A stretch of 64,000 nt of DNA, taken from Microbacter sp. GSS18 (GTDB lineage: Bacteria; Actinomycetota; Actinomycetes; Actinomycetales; Microbacteriaceae). Position 1 is the first letter of the stretch, and each line of letters starts with the position of its first letter. Below the pieces are notes generated by a model, which worked only from the letters and a program-made list of their open reading frames with translations, searched no databases and was not told the origin of the DNA. Position numbers and translations under genes: made by a program. Below, in pieces: positions 37,156 to 46,084 of this stretch. The DNA is taken from NCBI GenBank assembly GCA_029319145.1, contig CP119753.1:2914001-2978000 (forward strand), written 5' to 3'.

Positions 37156-38117
37156 GCGAGGCACTCCGTCCCGCCCCCGGCGCCGTGTTCGACGTCGTGA
37201 TCATCGGCGGGGGCCCCGCCGGCCTCTCGGCGGCGCTCAACCTCGGTCGTGCACGGTTCTCGGTCGCGATCATCGACGCGGGGCGCCCCCGCAACGCCGC
37301 CACCCTGCGCTCCCACGGGTTCCTCACGCGCGACGGGGTCCCGCCGCTGGAGCTGCGCAAGCTCGCGCGCGCCGAGCTTGCCCAGTATCCGACGCTCCGC
37401 GTGTTCGACCGCGCCGTCGCCACACGGGTGATCGAACAGCCCGGGGGAGGCGACGAGCGCTTCGTCGTGGCGCTGTCGGGCCGGGGGAACGGCATCCCTC
37501 CGGCGGTGGCCGCGCGCTCGGTGCTCGTCGCAACGGGGCTGCGAGAGACCCTGCCGGCGATCGAGTCGCTGCGCTCGTACTACGGCATCTCGGTCTTCAG
37601 CTGCGCCGCGTGCGACGCCTGGGAGCTGCAGGACCGTCCACTCGCGCTCATCGGCGAGACGCGCGACCTGGCGGCACGCGCGCGCCTGCTGGCGCGATGG
37701 ACCGATGCGCTGACGGTGTTCACGAACGGATCGGATGCGGTCGACACGGTCGAAGAGGCCGAGCTGGCGGCGGCAGGCATCGCGGTGGAGCGACGCGAGA
37801 TCGCCGACCTCGAGGGTGAGCGCGGCGCGGTGTCGGGCGTGCGCCTCAAGGACGGCGACGTCGTCCCCGTCGAGGGCGGCTTCGTCCGCCCGGTCTGGGA
37901 CCCGGCACTCGGCTTCCTCGACGGGATCGACGCCGAGCGCGACGCCGACGGCCACCTCGTGGTCGACCGGTCCGGTCGCACGGGCGTCGCCGGTCTCTAC
38001 GCCGCGGGCGACGCCGCGGCGCCCGGCCCGCAGCAGCTCATCGTCGCCGCCGGCCAGGGCGCGCGCGTCGCGGCCGTGCTCGTCCACGACCAGGTGGGTG
38101 TCGTCACCGCGCACTGA
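37152..38117 (+). CDS. thioredoxin-reductase-like flavoprotein
   Basis: A 321-residue two-domain flavoprotein. The FAD motif is IIGGGPAGLSAALNL (about 16-30), the redox-active pair is SCAAC (about 147-150), and the late GLYAAGDAAAPGPQQ binds FAD. The usual NADPH GGGxSA motif is weak, reading LIGETRDLAARA, so the electron donor may differ from standard TrxB. It is the last gene of the sulfate assimilation operon and could recycle thioredoxin for APS reductase or act as an alkyl-disulfide oxidoreductase. Confidence 0.85.
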   Translation: MSEALRPAPGAVFDVVIIGGGPAGLSAALNLGRARFSVAIIDAGRPRNAATLRSHGFLTRDGVPPLELRKLARAELAQYPTLRVFDRAVATRVIEQPGGGDERFVVALSGRGNGIPPAVAARSVLVATGLRETLPAIESLRSYYGISVFSCAACDAWELQDRPLALIGETRDLAARARLLARWTDALTVFTNGSDAVDTVEEAELAAAGIAVERREIADLEGERGAVSGVRLKDGDVVPVEGGFVRPVWDPALGFLDGIDAERDADGHLVVDRSGRTGVAGLYAAGDAAAPGPQQLIVAAGQGARVAAVLVHDQVGVVTAH

Positions 38118-38120
38118 GCC

Positions 38121-38144
38121 GCGCGGTCAGCGGCGCGGTCAGCG
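38121..38144. repeat. 12-bp tandem repeat at convergent gene ends
   Basis: Two copies of gcgcggtcagcg (38121-38132, 38133-38144) are followed by a partial third. The second copy holds the stop codon of the permease gene at 38139, and the first provides an in-frame backup stop because the unit is a multiple of three. Confidence 0.7.
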
Positions 38145-38939
38145 GCGCGTCTGCTCCGACCCCGACAGGCGCTGGGCGAGGTAGATCGGCACGATCGAGA
38201 CGATCACGAGCACCACGGCGATCACCGAGACGATGGGCGCCTGGTTCGGCCGGAACATGTTGTTGAGGATGAAGATCGGCAGGGTCGTCACGCCCGAGCC
38301 CGCCGTGAACGTCGTCACGATGATCTCGTCGAACGACAGTGCGAACGCCAGCAGGCCTCCCGCCAGCAGCGCCGAGCGCAGCTGCGGGAAGGTGACCAGG
38401 CGGAACGTCGTCCACACGCCTGCCCCGAGGTCGGCGGATGCCTCTTCGAGGTTCGTGCCGGTGCGGCGCAGGCGGGCGATGACGTTGTTGAACACCGTCA
38501 CGATGCAGAACGTGGCGTGGGCGACGACCACTGTCCAGATCGACAGCGAGACGCCCATGATCGTGGTGAAGAAGTTGTTCAGCGCGATGCCGGTGATGAT
38601 GCCCGGCAGCGCGATGGGCAGGATCACCAGCAGGTTCACCGCCTCGCGGCCGAAGAACTCGAACCGCTGCAGCGCGAGCGAGATGAGGGTGCCGAGCACG
38701 AGCGCGACGGCGGTGGAGATGATCGCCACGAAGACGCTCGTGCCGACCGCCTCGAGCGCGCCGGCGCTCTGGAACGCGCGCCCCCACCACTCCAGCGTGA
38801 AGCCGGGCGGCGGCCACGTGAGCGACGTCGACGTCGAGAAGGAGTTCACCAGCACCACGAACAGCGGCAGGTAGACCGCCAGCAGGATGAGGCCGGTGAC
38901 GATGGCGAGCGTCACGCGGGCGCCGGTTCCCAGTCGCAT
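38139..38939 (-). CDS. polyamine-type ABC transporter permease (PotC-like)
   Basis: A 266-residue inner-membrane permease with six helices. The EAA loop that contacts the ATPase reads EASADLGAGVWTTFRLVTFP. WPPPGFTLEWWGRAF near the N terminus and SFDEIIVTTFTAG in the C-terminal half are typical of PotC-type spermidine/putrescine permeases. It pairs with the PotB-like permease immediately upstream (9 bp gap). Last gene of the potA-D-B-C ordered operon. The actual substrate could be another cationic amine or a small acid. Confidence 0.9.
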   Translation of the reverse strand: MRLGTGARVTLAIVTGLILLAVYLPLFVVLVNSFSTSTSLTWPPPGFTLEWWGRAFQSAGALEAVGTSVFVAIISTAVALVLGTLISLALQRFEFFGREAVNLLVILPIALPGIITGIALNNFFTTIMGVSLSIWTVVVAHATFCIVTVFNNVIARLRRTGTNLEEASADLGAGVWTTFRLVTFPQLRSALLAGGLLAFALSFDEIIVTTFTAGSGVTTLPIFILNNMFRPNQAPIVSVIAVVLVIVSIVPIYLAQRLSGSEQTRR

Positions 38940-38948
38940 TCGGTCCCC

Positions 38949-39857
38949 CTACAGGTTGTTCAGGGCGCCGGTGCGTCGCACCAGTGCCAGGTAGCCGAAG
39001 ATGATGACGATCGGGATGAGGGCGATCGCCGCCGCGAGCGGCAGGTTGTTGGCCGCGCCCACGTTCGTGTAGACGAGGTTGCCGAGCATCTGGTTCGCGC
39101 CGCCGACGATGTTCACGGTGATGTAGTCGCCCAGCGACAGCGAGAAGCTGAAGATCGTGCCCGCGATGATCGCGGGGAAGGCCAGCGGCAGCACGACACT
39201 GCCGAGGGTGCGCCACGTCTTGCCGCCGAGGTCTGCCGAGGCTTCCAGCAGCGAATCGGGCACCCGCTCGAGGCCGGCGTAGATGGGGAGGATCACGTAC
39301 GGCAGCCACAGGTAGGCCAGCGTGATGACGACGGCGGGCAGTCCGTACCCGGGGGTGTGCAGGCCGAAGGGCGCGAGAAGCCATTCGAGGATGCCCTCGG
39401 ACGACAGCACCGAGCGCCATGCATACGCCTTGACGAGGTAGCTGGCCCACAGCGGCATGAGCACCGCGATCACGAGGATGCGCTGCGCGCGCGGCGAGGC
39501 GACCTTGGCCATGTAGAAGGCGATCGGCAGCGCCAGCGCGACGTCGATGATCGTCACCAGCAGCGCCACGCCGACCGTGCGCAGCGTCACCGTCTGGTAC
39601 AGCGCGCCGGTGACCACCGTGATGATGTTGTCGAGGGTCCAGTCGGTGATGATCTGGCCGGTGAAGGTGTCGACGCTCCAGAACGCGGTCACCAGCAGCA
39701 GCACGAGCGCGACGATGTAGACCAGCCCGAGCCAGAACAGGGGCGCGGTCAGCAGCAGCGTCAGGCGCGCGCGCGGGTGGGCGCTCAGGAACGCCGACAT
39801 GCGGCGCTGCGGGGTCTGCCGCGGCGGCGGTACGACGCGCAGGGATTCGGTCGTCAT
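38949..39857 (-). CDS. polyamine-type ABC transporter permease (PotB-like)
   Basis: A 302-residue permease with a cytoplasmic N terminus rich in Arg and Pro, then six helices. VYIVALVLLLVTAFW is the first helix and the EAA loop is LEASADLGGKTWRTLGSVVLP. The segment SFSLSLGDYITVNIVGG is typical of PotB. It forms a heterodimer with the PotC-like gene downstream. A possible 5' extension to 40118 is rejected because it overlaps the binding-protein gene and lacks family features; ATG 39857 has GAGGAC upstream. Confidence 0.9.
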   Translation of the reverse strand: MTTESLRVVPPPRQTPQRRMSAFLSAHPRARLTLLLTAPLFWLGLVYIVALVLLLVTAFWSVDTFTGQIITDWTLDNIITVVTGALYQTVTLRTVGVALLVTIIDVALALPIAFYMAKVASPRAQRILVIAVLMPLWASYLVKAYAWRSVLSSEGILEWLLAPFGLHTPGYGLPAVVITLAYLWLPYVILPIYAGLERVPDSLLEASADLGGKTWRTLGSVVLPLAFPAIIAGTIFSFSLSLGDYITVNIVGGANQMLGNLVYTNVGAANNLPLAAAIALIPIVIIFGYLALVRRTGALNNL

Positions 39858-39873
39858 GGTGTCCTCGGGACGG

Positions 39874-39911
39874 GCCGGGGGCGACGCGGCTTCGTCGTCG
39901 CCGCCCCCGGC
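39874..39911 (-). terminator. intra-operon hairpin after the binding-protein gene
   Basis: A 10-bp perfect stem (gccgggggcg, 39874-39883, with 39902-39911) lies between the binding-protein stop and the permease start. Such structures commonly stabilise or partly terminate the transcript, so the binding protein is made in excess over the permeases. Confidence 0.65.
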
Positions 39912-39924
39912 GTTCGGGCGGGCG

Positions 39925-41106
39925 TCAGCCCTTGATCTCGGCCCAGGCCTGCGTCCAGGCGCCGTAGTCGACGCACTCGACGTCGGTGCGACCGTCGACG
40001 CACTCGGCGATCGGGGTCGTCCAGTACCAGATCTGCGACGCGTACTCGGCGTCTCCGGCGTGGTACGCCTCGCAGTCGTCGCGGTAGTCGCACGCCTCGA
40101 TGCTCGAGGGAGCCTCACCGAAGTAGGCGGTCGCCTGCGCGTTCGCCTCGGGGCTGGCGATCCAGTCGAGCCATGCGTACGCGCAGTTCGGGCTCTCGGC
40201 GTCGGACGCGATCATCCAGGTGTCCGACCAGCCGGTCGCACCCTCTTCGGGGAGCACGACGTCGGTGGCCGCGCCCTCGCCCGCGAGGACGTTCTGGATG
40301 ACCTGCCACGTGGTGCCGGCGACCGAGTCGCCGGTCTGGAACGCCTGGATCTCCTTGAGGTAGTCCGACCAGTACTCGCCGATGTGCTCGCGCTGGGCCT
40401 TGAGCAGGTCCACCGCGGCGGCGAACTGGGTCTCGTCCAGCGCGTACGGGTTCTCGATGCCGAGCTCGGGCTGGTGCGCCATGAGGTACACCGCCGCGTC
40501 GGCGATGTAGATCGGCGAGTCGTACGCGGTGATCTTGCCGGAGTTCGCGGCCGCGTCGTCGAACACGACGTCCCACGAGGTGGGCGCCTCGCTGAAGACG
40601 TCCGTGCTGTACAGCAGCAGGTTCGCGCCGTACCCGTGCGGCACGCCATACGACTGGCCGTCGACGGAGTTCCACTCCTTGTCCTTCAGGAAGTCGAAGA
40701 TGCCGGCGTAGCTCGAGATGAGGTCGGTGTTGACCGGGGTCACATCGCCCGCGGCGATGAGGCGCAGGGTCGCGTCGCCCGAGGCGGCCACGACGTCGTA
40801 GTCGCCGGTCTTCATCAGGTTCACGGCCTCGTCGGACGTGCCGTAGGTCTTGGATTCGACCGTGCAGCCGGTGAGTTCCTCGAACGCGGACACCCAGTCG
40901 ACGCTCGGGTCGTTGCTGCCATCCTCGACGTAGCCGGGCCACGCCAGGATCGAGACGCTGCCCTCGTAGTCGCCGAGCTCGGCGGCGGCCTCGGACGGAG
41001 CGGCGGTGCCGCCCGACGAGGTGCCGCAGCCGGCCAGGACGACGATCGACGTCGCCGCCATCGCGGCGAGCGCGCCGCTGCGCGCCCGTCCCGTGATCTT
41101 CATCAT
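39925..41106 (-). CDS. PotD-like extracellular solute-binding lipoprotein
   Basis: A 393-residue lipoprotein: Arg-containing N terminus, hydrophobic core, and lipobox LAGC (Cys27). The mature part reads VSILAWPGYVEDGSND, then YGTSDEAVNLMKTGDYDVVAASGD, matching spermidine/putrescine-binding proteins of the PotD group. The C-terminal third has several cysteines (EACDYRDDCEAY, ECVDGRTDVECV) that could form disulfides outside the cell. It is encoded between the ATPase and the two permeases. The substrate is probably a polyamine or related amine. Confidence 0.9.
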   Translation of the reverse strand: MMKITGRARSGALAAMAATSIVVLAGCGTSSGGTAAPSEAAAELGDYEGSVSILAWPGYVEDGSNDPSVDWVSAFEELTGCTVESKTYGTSDEAVNLMKTGDYDVVAASGDATLRLIAAGDVTPVNTDLISSYAGIFDFLKDKEWNSVDGQSYGVPHGYGANLLLYSTDVFSEAPTSWDVVFDDAAANSGKITAYDSPIYIADAAVYLMAHQPELGIENPYALDETQFAAAVDLLKAQREHIGEYWSDYLKEIQAFQTGDSVAGTTWQVIQNVLAGEGAATDVVLPEEGATGWSDTWMIASDAESPNCAYAWLDWIASPEANAQATAYFGEAPSSIEACDYRDDCEAYHAGDAEYASQIWYWTTPIAECVDGRTDVECVDYGAWTQAWAEIKG

Positions 41107-41143
41107 GCTGTTCCTCTCGGTGTTGCTGTGTGGTGCTGTGGTT

Positions 41144-41161
41144 CCCGGGCGATCGCCCGGG
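41144..41161. terminator. perfect palindrome between ATPase and binding-protein genes
   Basis: cccgggcgatcgcccggg is an 18-bp perfect palindrome that can fold as a 7-bp stem with a 4-nt loop. It lies 45 bp after the ATPase stop, within the operon, and may be an attenuator separating the first gene from the rest. Confidence 0.55.
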
Positions 41162-41206
41162 GTCTCGGCGCCGGAGCGGATCCGGCGAGATCGGTGGCGG
41201 GACCCG

Positions 41207-42244
41207 CTAGCTCAGCGAGACGACGTCGGCGTCGTGCCAGATGACGTGCACGCGATCGCCGCGCTCGTCATCGGCCGCGCGCGATCGGTCGTTGGGTTCC
41301 AGGACGGTCACGCGCAGGCCCGCATCCAGGTCGACGACGCGACGGATGCCGGTGCCGACGTAGATGGACTCCACGACGGTTCCGGGAGCGGACCGCTCGC
41401 CGTCCGCGGTCGCGGCGGCGTCGGCGAGCGTGAGCTTCTCGGGGCGGATCGAGTGGTCGCCCGCGCGGCCGAGCAGCGCCTCGGAGTGCGCGGTGTCCAG
41501 CAGGTTCGACGTGCCGACGAAGTCGGCGACGAAGCGCGATGCCGGGGCCTCGTACAGCTCACGCGGCGTCCCGAGCTGCTCGATGCGCCCGGCGTTGAAC
41601 ACCGCGATGCGGTCCGACAGCGTCAGCGCCTCTTCCTGGTCGTGCGTGACGAAGATGAACGTGATGCCGAGGTCGCGCTGGATCTGCTTGAGCTCGACCT
41701 GCATCTGCTCGCGCAGCTTCAGGTCGAGCGCCCCGAGCGGCTCGTCCAGCAGCAGCGCCTTGGGCTGGACGACGGTGGCGCGGGCGAGGGCCACGCGCTG
41801 TCGCTGCCCGCCCGACAGCTGGGACGGCTTGCGCTCGGCCATCTGCCCCAGCCGCACCGACTCGAGGGCGCGCATCGCCCGGTCGCGGCGTTCGGCGCGC
41901 TTCATGCCCCGCACTCGGAGCCCGTACGCGACGTTCTCGAGGACCGTCATGTGCGGGAACAGCGCGTAGTCCTGGAACACGGTGTTGACGTCGCGATCGA
42001 ACGGCGCACGGCCGGTCACATCCTCGCCGAACAGCTCTATGGTGCCGGCCGTGGGCTGCTCGAAGCCCGCGATCATGCGCAGCACTGTGGTCTTGCCCGA
42101 GCCCGAGGGCCCGAGCATCGAGAAGAACTCGCCGGCGGCGATCTCGAGGTCGACGTCGTCGACGGCGCTCACGGTGCCGAAGTGCTTGGCGAGACCGGTG
42201 AGCCGGATGGCGGGCTGCGGCTCGGTGCCGGGTGCTGCGGTCAT
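41207..42244 (-). CDS. polyamine-type ABC transporter ATP-binding protein (PotA-like)
   Basis: A 345-residue ATPase. Walker A is GPSGSGKTT (about 45-53), the ABC signature LSGGQRQRV, and Walker [12 protein letters not shown] followed by the switch histidine in [10 protein letters not shown]. The C-terminal ~100 residues form a TOBE-type regulatory domain, as in PotA and other MalK-like ATPases. First gene of the importer operon; its promoter overlaps a palindromic operator shared with the divergent GntR gene. Confidence 0.93.
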   Translation of the reverse strand: MTAAPGTEPQPAIRLTGLAKHFGTVSAVDDVDLEIAAGEFFSMLGPSGSGKTTVLRMIAGFEQPTAGTIELFGEDVTGRAPFDRDVNTVFQDYALFPHMTVLENVAYGLRVRGMKRAERRDRAMRALESVRLGQMAERKPSQLSGGQRQRVALARATVVQPKALLLDEPLGALDLKLREQMQVELKQIQRDLGITFIFVTHDQEEALTLSDRIAVFNAGRIEQLGTPRELYEAPASRFVADFVGTSNLLDTAHSEALLGRAGDHSIRPEKLTLADAAATADGERSAPGTVVESIYVGTGIRRVVDLDAGLRVTVLEPNDRSRAADDERGDRVHVIWHDADVVSLS

Positions 42245-42270
42245 GGACGATCCCCTTCGATGTCGAGGTG

Positions 42271-42298
42271 AATTTAATCATATGGAGCCATATGTCAA
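42271..42298 (-). promoter_or_regulatory. importer promoter with palindromic operator in the spacer
   Basis: On the minus strand a perfect -35 TTGACA (42293-42298) and a -10-like TAAATT (42271-42276) are 16 bp apart. The operator CATATGG-AG-CCATATG (42279-42294), with 7-bp perfect arms, occupies the spacer in an AT-rich island unlike its surroundings. The divergent GntR regulator is the obvious candidate binder. Confidence 0.72.
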
Positions 42299-42379
42299 AA
42301 GATGGGCGAGCGTGTTACGGTCATGTCACGCATGAGGCGGAACACTCTCGATCCGCCTCGCCGATCCCCGAGGAGACGC

Positions 42380-43177
42380 ATGCCGCAGGCGACCGGCCGC
42401 TTCGACGCCGCCCGCGCGGTCGTCTTCGCACCGCTGGACCCGACCGGCCGCGCAGAGCTCGTGGCGCAGCGTCTGACCGACGCCATCGTCAGCGGCGTGC
42501 TGCGCAACGGCGAGCGCCTCCCGAGTGAATCCGAGCTCTCGCGAAGTCTCGGCGTCGCGCTGGTGACGGCCCGCGAGGCCCTCGAGATGCTGCGCGATCA
42601 GGGGCTCGTGCTCACGCGCCGGGGACGCGAGGGCGGCAGCTTCGTCACGTTCGACCGCGAGTCCGCGAGTCACGTCCACTCAGACCGCCTTCGCACGATC
42701 AGTCGCATCGAGCTGCGCGACCTCGCCCTGCACGTCTCGGCCATCGCGGGCATGGCCGCCGAGGCTGCGGCCGATCGGGCCAGCGATGACGACGTCGCCA
42801 CGCTTCGCCGCATCTCCGAAGCGGCGGACCTGACGACCGCCGGGGGCGCCCGCCGCGCGACCACCCGCTTCCAACTCGAGGTCGCGGCCGTCAGCCAGTC
42901 CCCGCGCCTGGTGCGCGAAGAGGTGCGCCTGCAGGGCGAGGCGGGACCGCTCCTCTGGCTGTGCCTGCGCGAGCAGGAGTACCGTGACCGTGGAGCGCGC
43001 TCACGCGAGCGCGTCATCGCCGCGATCGCCGACGCAGACGCCGAGACGGCGCGCACTCTGACCGTCGCGCACATCGACTCGGCGTTCCGCTGGCTGATCG
43101 TCGAGCGGTCTCGTCTTGGACATCCGCTCGGCGCCGAGCCGGCATCCGCCACATCGACCAGGGAGGGCACGTCATGA
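42380..43177 (+). CDS. GntR-family regulator (FadR/FCD type)
   Basis: A 265-residue regulator. The winged HTH (about 25-90) reads LVAQRLTDAIVSGVLRNGER, then LPSESELSRSLGVALVTARE; the C-terminal all-helical effector domain with conserved His residues near AHIDSAFRWL is of the FCD kind. Such domains bind small acids or amines, often with a metal. It is divergent from the polyamine-type importer and overlaps the Cache-like gene downstream (ATGA). GAGGAGA precedes the ATG at 42380, 3 bases away. Confidence 0.88.
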   Translation: MPQATGRFDAARAVVFAPLDPTGRAELVAQRLTDAIVSGVLRNGERLPSESELSRSLGVALVTAREALEMLRDQGLVLTRRGREGGSFVTFDRESASHVHSDRLRTISRIELRDLALHVSAIAGMAAEAAADRASDDDVATLRRISEAADLTTAGGARRATTRFQLEVAAVSQSPRLVREEVRLQGEAGPLLWLCLREQEYRDRGARSRERVIAAIADADAETARTLTVAHIDSAFRWLIVERSRLGHPLGAEPASATSTREGTS

Positions 43178-43926
43178 CCACGGTCGACGCCCGGGCCGCA
43201 GCGGCCGCCGCCGAAGGGGTCGCCGCCCGGTTCGACGAGATCTTCGCGACCATCGACAACTGGAAGGCGATGCTGACCGAGAGGCTCGGCGGCGAGACCT
43301 CGCTGACCGCCGAGGCGCTCGATCCCCTCGTCGCATCCTTCGCGGTCCCCGCCGTGTCGGAGCAGACGCTGCTGACCGGCGCCGGGTTCGTCGCCACCCC
43401 GGGGGTCCTCCCGGACGCTCCGTACCACCTCGCTTGGTGGCTGCGGGAGACCGCCTCCGATCCCTCGGCGCACCGTCTGCGGGCGATCGAGGACCCCTCC
43501 AGCGAGCTGTTCCGCGACTACACGGCACTGGAGTGGTGGCGCGTCCCCGCATCGACCGGCGCCCGCCACCTCACGGGGCCGTACGTGGACTATGTGTGCA
43601 CCGACGACTACACGGTCACCATCACCACGCCGGTGGTCGTAGACGGCACGATGGTCGGCGTGGTGGGCGCCGACGCACTGGTCGACCGGCTGGAGCGAGA
43701 ACTGCTCCCGGTGCTCGGCTCGACGACGCTCCCGGCGACCGTGGTCAACGCGTCGGCCCGCGTCGTCACGTCGACGGACACCCACCGGGAGCCCGGCTCG
43801 ATCCTGCGTCTCCCGGGCCTCGCCGAGGTGGCACGCAAGCCGCCTGTGTCACCGGTCGCTCTCGGCGGCGGGTGCGAAGTGCTCGCGTGCGGCGACACCT
43901 CGCTCGTGCTCGTCGTCGGCTGCTGA
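43174..43926 (+). CDS. soluble Cache-like sensor domain protein
   Basis: A 250-residue protein with no signal peptide or membrane helix. The central part (YVDYVCTDDYTVTITTPVVV, then GTMVGVVGADALVDRLERE, about 140-175) has the beta-strand pattern of a Cache/PDC small-molecule binding domain; the N-terminal half is helical. Cache domains are normally extracellular sensors attached to kinases or chemoreceptors, so a free cytoplasmic version is unusual. Its ATG overlaps the GntR stop, suggesting that it feeds ligand information to the regulator or the importer. Confidence 0.7.
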   Translation: MTTVDARAAAAAAEGVAARFDEIFATIDNWKAMLTERLGGETSLTAEALDPLVASFAVPAVSEQTLLTGAGFVATPGVLPDAPYHLAWWLRETASDPSAHRLRAIEDPSSELFRDYTALEWWRVPASTGARHLTGPYVDYVCTDDYTVTITTPVVVDGTMVGVVGADALVDRLERELLPVLGSTTLPATVVNASARVVTSTDTHREPGSILRLPGLAEVARKPPVSPVALGGGCEVLACGDTSLVLVVGC

Positions 43927-43927
43927 C

Positions 43928-44533
43928 TCAGGCGCCGCGCGAGCCGGCTTCGGTCACGCCCACGTCGGTGCGGTGGAAGCTCTGGAACGAGCGCGACGCC
44001 GTCGGGCCGCGCTGACCCTGGTAGCGATTGCCGTACGGACCCGAGCCGTACGGATTCTCGGCCGCCGACGATAGCCGGAAGAAGCACAGCTGGCCGATCT
44101 TCATGCCCGGCCACAGTTTGATCGGCAGCGTCGCGACGTTCGACAGCTCGAGGGTGACGTGGCCGGAGAAGCCGGGATCGATGAAGCCGGCGGTGGAATG
44201 CGTCAGCAGGCCGAGGCGCCCGAGCGACGACTTCCCCTCCAGCCGGGCCGCGACGTCGTCGGGGAGCGTCACCTGCTCGAAGGTCGAGCCGAGGGCGAAC
44301 TCGCCGGGGTGGAGGATGAAGGGCTCATCGGGATCGACCTCGATGAGGTGGGTGAGGTCTGGCTGGTCGACCGCCGGATCGATGAACGGGTACTTGTGGT
44401 TGTCGAACAGCCGGAAGTAGCGGTCCAGGCGCACGTCGACGCTCGAGGGCTGGACCATCTCGGGCTCCCACGGCGCGAGGCCGATGCGATCCGCCTCGAC
44501 CTCGGCCCGGATGTCACGATCGCTCAGCAGCAC
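43928..44533 (-). CDS. dcd: dCTP deaminase
   Basis: A 201-residue trimeric nucleotide enzyme making dUTP (or dUMP in the bifunctional mycobacterial type) from dCTP. Conserved blocks are [17 protein letters not shown] near the N terminus, [10 protein letters not shown] (about 110), [20 protein letters not shown] with the catalytic glutamate, and [20 protein letters not shown] at the end. The bifunctional form cannot be separated from the plain form by eye. It converges on the Cache-like gene with a single base between stops. GTG start. Confidence 0.95.
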   Translation of the reverse strand: MLLSDRDIRAEVEADRIGLAPWEPEMVQPSSVDVRLDRYFRLFDNHKYPFIDPAVDQPDLTHLIEVDPDEPFILHPGEFALGSTFEQVTLPDDVAARLEGKSSLGRLGLLTHSTAGFIDPGFSGHVTLELSNVATLPIKLWPGMKIGQLCFFRLSSAAENPYGSGPYGNRYQGQRGPTASRSFQSFHRTDVGVTEAGSRGA

Positions 44534-44638
44534 GCGTTCAGCCTAGCGGCGGCGCCCGCCCGGCACCCGTCTTCAGGACCGCCCCGTAGGCTGGAACCCG
44601 GCCCGCTCACCCACTCACGAACGCAGGACCCATACGCC

Positions 44639-45937
44639 ATGACAACGCCGGCACCCTCCGGACCGCGCGGACTGCGCGTCTTCCCCGCCATCGTCTCGCG
44701 CGCTGAGACGGCGCGCGTCGCCGAGCTGCTGCGCAAGGAGACCGTCGGCGGCATGCTCCTCGTGGGCATGGCGGCGATCGCGCTGATCTGGGCGAACTCG
44801 CCCTGGTCGGAGTCCTACTTCGCGCTGCGCGACTTCGAGATCGGCTACGAGCCGTGGCACCTGCAGCTGAGCCTCGGCGCGTGGGCGGCGGACGGCCTGC
44901 TCGCCGTCTTCTTCTTCCTGGTCGGCCTCGAGCTCAAGCGCGAGTTCGTCACCGGCGACCTGCGAAACCCCAGCACGGCCGTCGTGCCGATCATGGCGGC
45001 CATCGGCGGCGTCGCCGTGCCCGCGCTCATCTACCTGGCAATCGCCTCGCAGGGTGAGGGACTGACCCGCGCGTGGGCGATCCCCACCGCCACCGACATC
45101 GCCTTCGCCGTCGCCGTGCTCGCCATCATCGGCTCGCATCTGCCGAGCGCGCTGCGAATCTTCCTGCTGACGCTGGCCGTCGTCGACGACCTGATCGCGA
45201 TCACGATCATCGCCGTCTTCTACACCGACCACATCGAGGTCGTCCCATTGATCATCTCGGTCGCGGTCATCGCTGTGTACGGCGTTCTCGCGTACCGCTT
45301 CCCGCACCTGTTCAAGCACCGTCCGTTCGCGGCGTGGCTGATCCTCCTGCCGATCGGCATCGTCGCGTGGGCGTTCATGCACGCCTCGGGCATCCACGCG
45401 ACCATCGCCGGCGTGGCGCTGGGATTCATGATCCCGGTCCGGCCCCCCAAGGATGCGGATGCCGACGAGCACGGTCTCGCCGAGGAGTTCGAGCATCGCT
45501 TCCGTCCGCTCTCGGCCGGGTTCGCCGTGCCGGTCTTCGCGTTCTTCGCCGCCGGCGTCGCGATCGGAGGCTTGGAGGGGCTCACCTCAGCCCTGACGAG
45601 TCCCCTCACGCTCGCGATCATCGCCGGCCTGGTGTTCGGAAAGCCGATCGGCATCGTGGCGACGACCTGGCTCGTCGCGACCCTCACGCGCGTGAAGCTC
45701 GATCCGAGCCTGCGGTGGCTGGACCTCGTCGGGGTCGGCATCCTGGCGGGCATCGGGTTCACGGTGTCCCTGCTCATCGCGGAGCTCAGCTTCCCGTCCG
45801 GCAGCGCGGACTACGACCACGCCAAGGTCGCGATCCTCATCGCCTCGGTGATCGCGGCCGTGCTCGCCGCCATCGTGCTCGGCGCGCGCAACCGCGCGTA
45901 CAAGCGGGCCGAGGCTCAGGCGTCCGCCGAGGCGTGA
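44639..45937 (+). CDS. nhaA: Na+/H+ antiporter NhaA
   Basis: A 432-residue antiporter with 12 helices. The ion-binding pair lies in AVVDDLIAI, and the earlier [12 protein letters not shown] carries the third conserved aspartate. [20 protein letters not shown] and the later [17 protein letters not shown] are family hallmarks. NhaA exports Na+ in exchange for two H+ and is most active at alkaline pH. The start is ATG 44639. It is monocistronic, upstream of tRNA-Gly, and diverges from dcd. Confidence 0.95.
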   Translation: MTTPAPSGPRGLRVFPAIVSRAETARVAELLRKETVGGMLLVGMAAIALIWANSPWSESYFALRDFEIGYEPWHLQLSLGAWAADGLLAVFFFLVGLELKREFVTGDLRNPSTAVVPIMAAIGGVAVPALIYLAIASQGEGLTRAWAIPTATDIAFAVAVLAIIGSHLPSALRIFLLTLAVVDDLIAITIIAVFYTDHIEVVPLIISVAVIAVYGVLAYRFPHLFKHRPFAAWLILLPIGIVAWAFMHASGIHATIAGVALGFMIPVRPPKDADADEHGLAEEFEHRFRPLSAGFAVPVFAFFAAGVAIGGLEGLTSALTSPLTLAIIAGLVFGKPIGIVATTWLVATLTRVKLDPSLRWLDLVGVGILAGIGFTVSLLIAELSFPSGSADYDHAKVAILIASVIAAVLAAIVLGARNRAYKRAEAQASAEA

Positions 45938-46008
45938 CGTGCACCGGATGGCCGATTCGCCGATCGGCTGGGGTAAGGTAGCAGGGTCGCCGGGCCTCCC
46001 GGCGATTC

Positions 46009-46079
46009 GGGGCTGTAGTTCAATGGCAGAACTTCTGCTTCCCAAGCAGACAGCGCGGGTTCGATTCCCGTCAGCCCCT
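46009..46079 (+). tRNA. tRNA-Gly (anticodon CCC)
   Basis: A 71-nt cloverleaf can be drawn by hand: acceptor stem GGGGCTG (46009-46015) with CAGCCCC (46072-46078), D-arm GTTC/GAAC, anticodon stem TCTGC/GCAGA with loop TTCCCAA (CCC at 46041-46043), and T-loop TTCGATT (46060-46066). The CCA end is not encoded. A -10-like TAAGGT lies at 45974-45979. Confidence 0.96.
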
Positions 46080-46084
46080 CCGTT

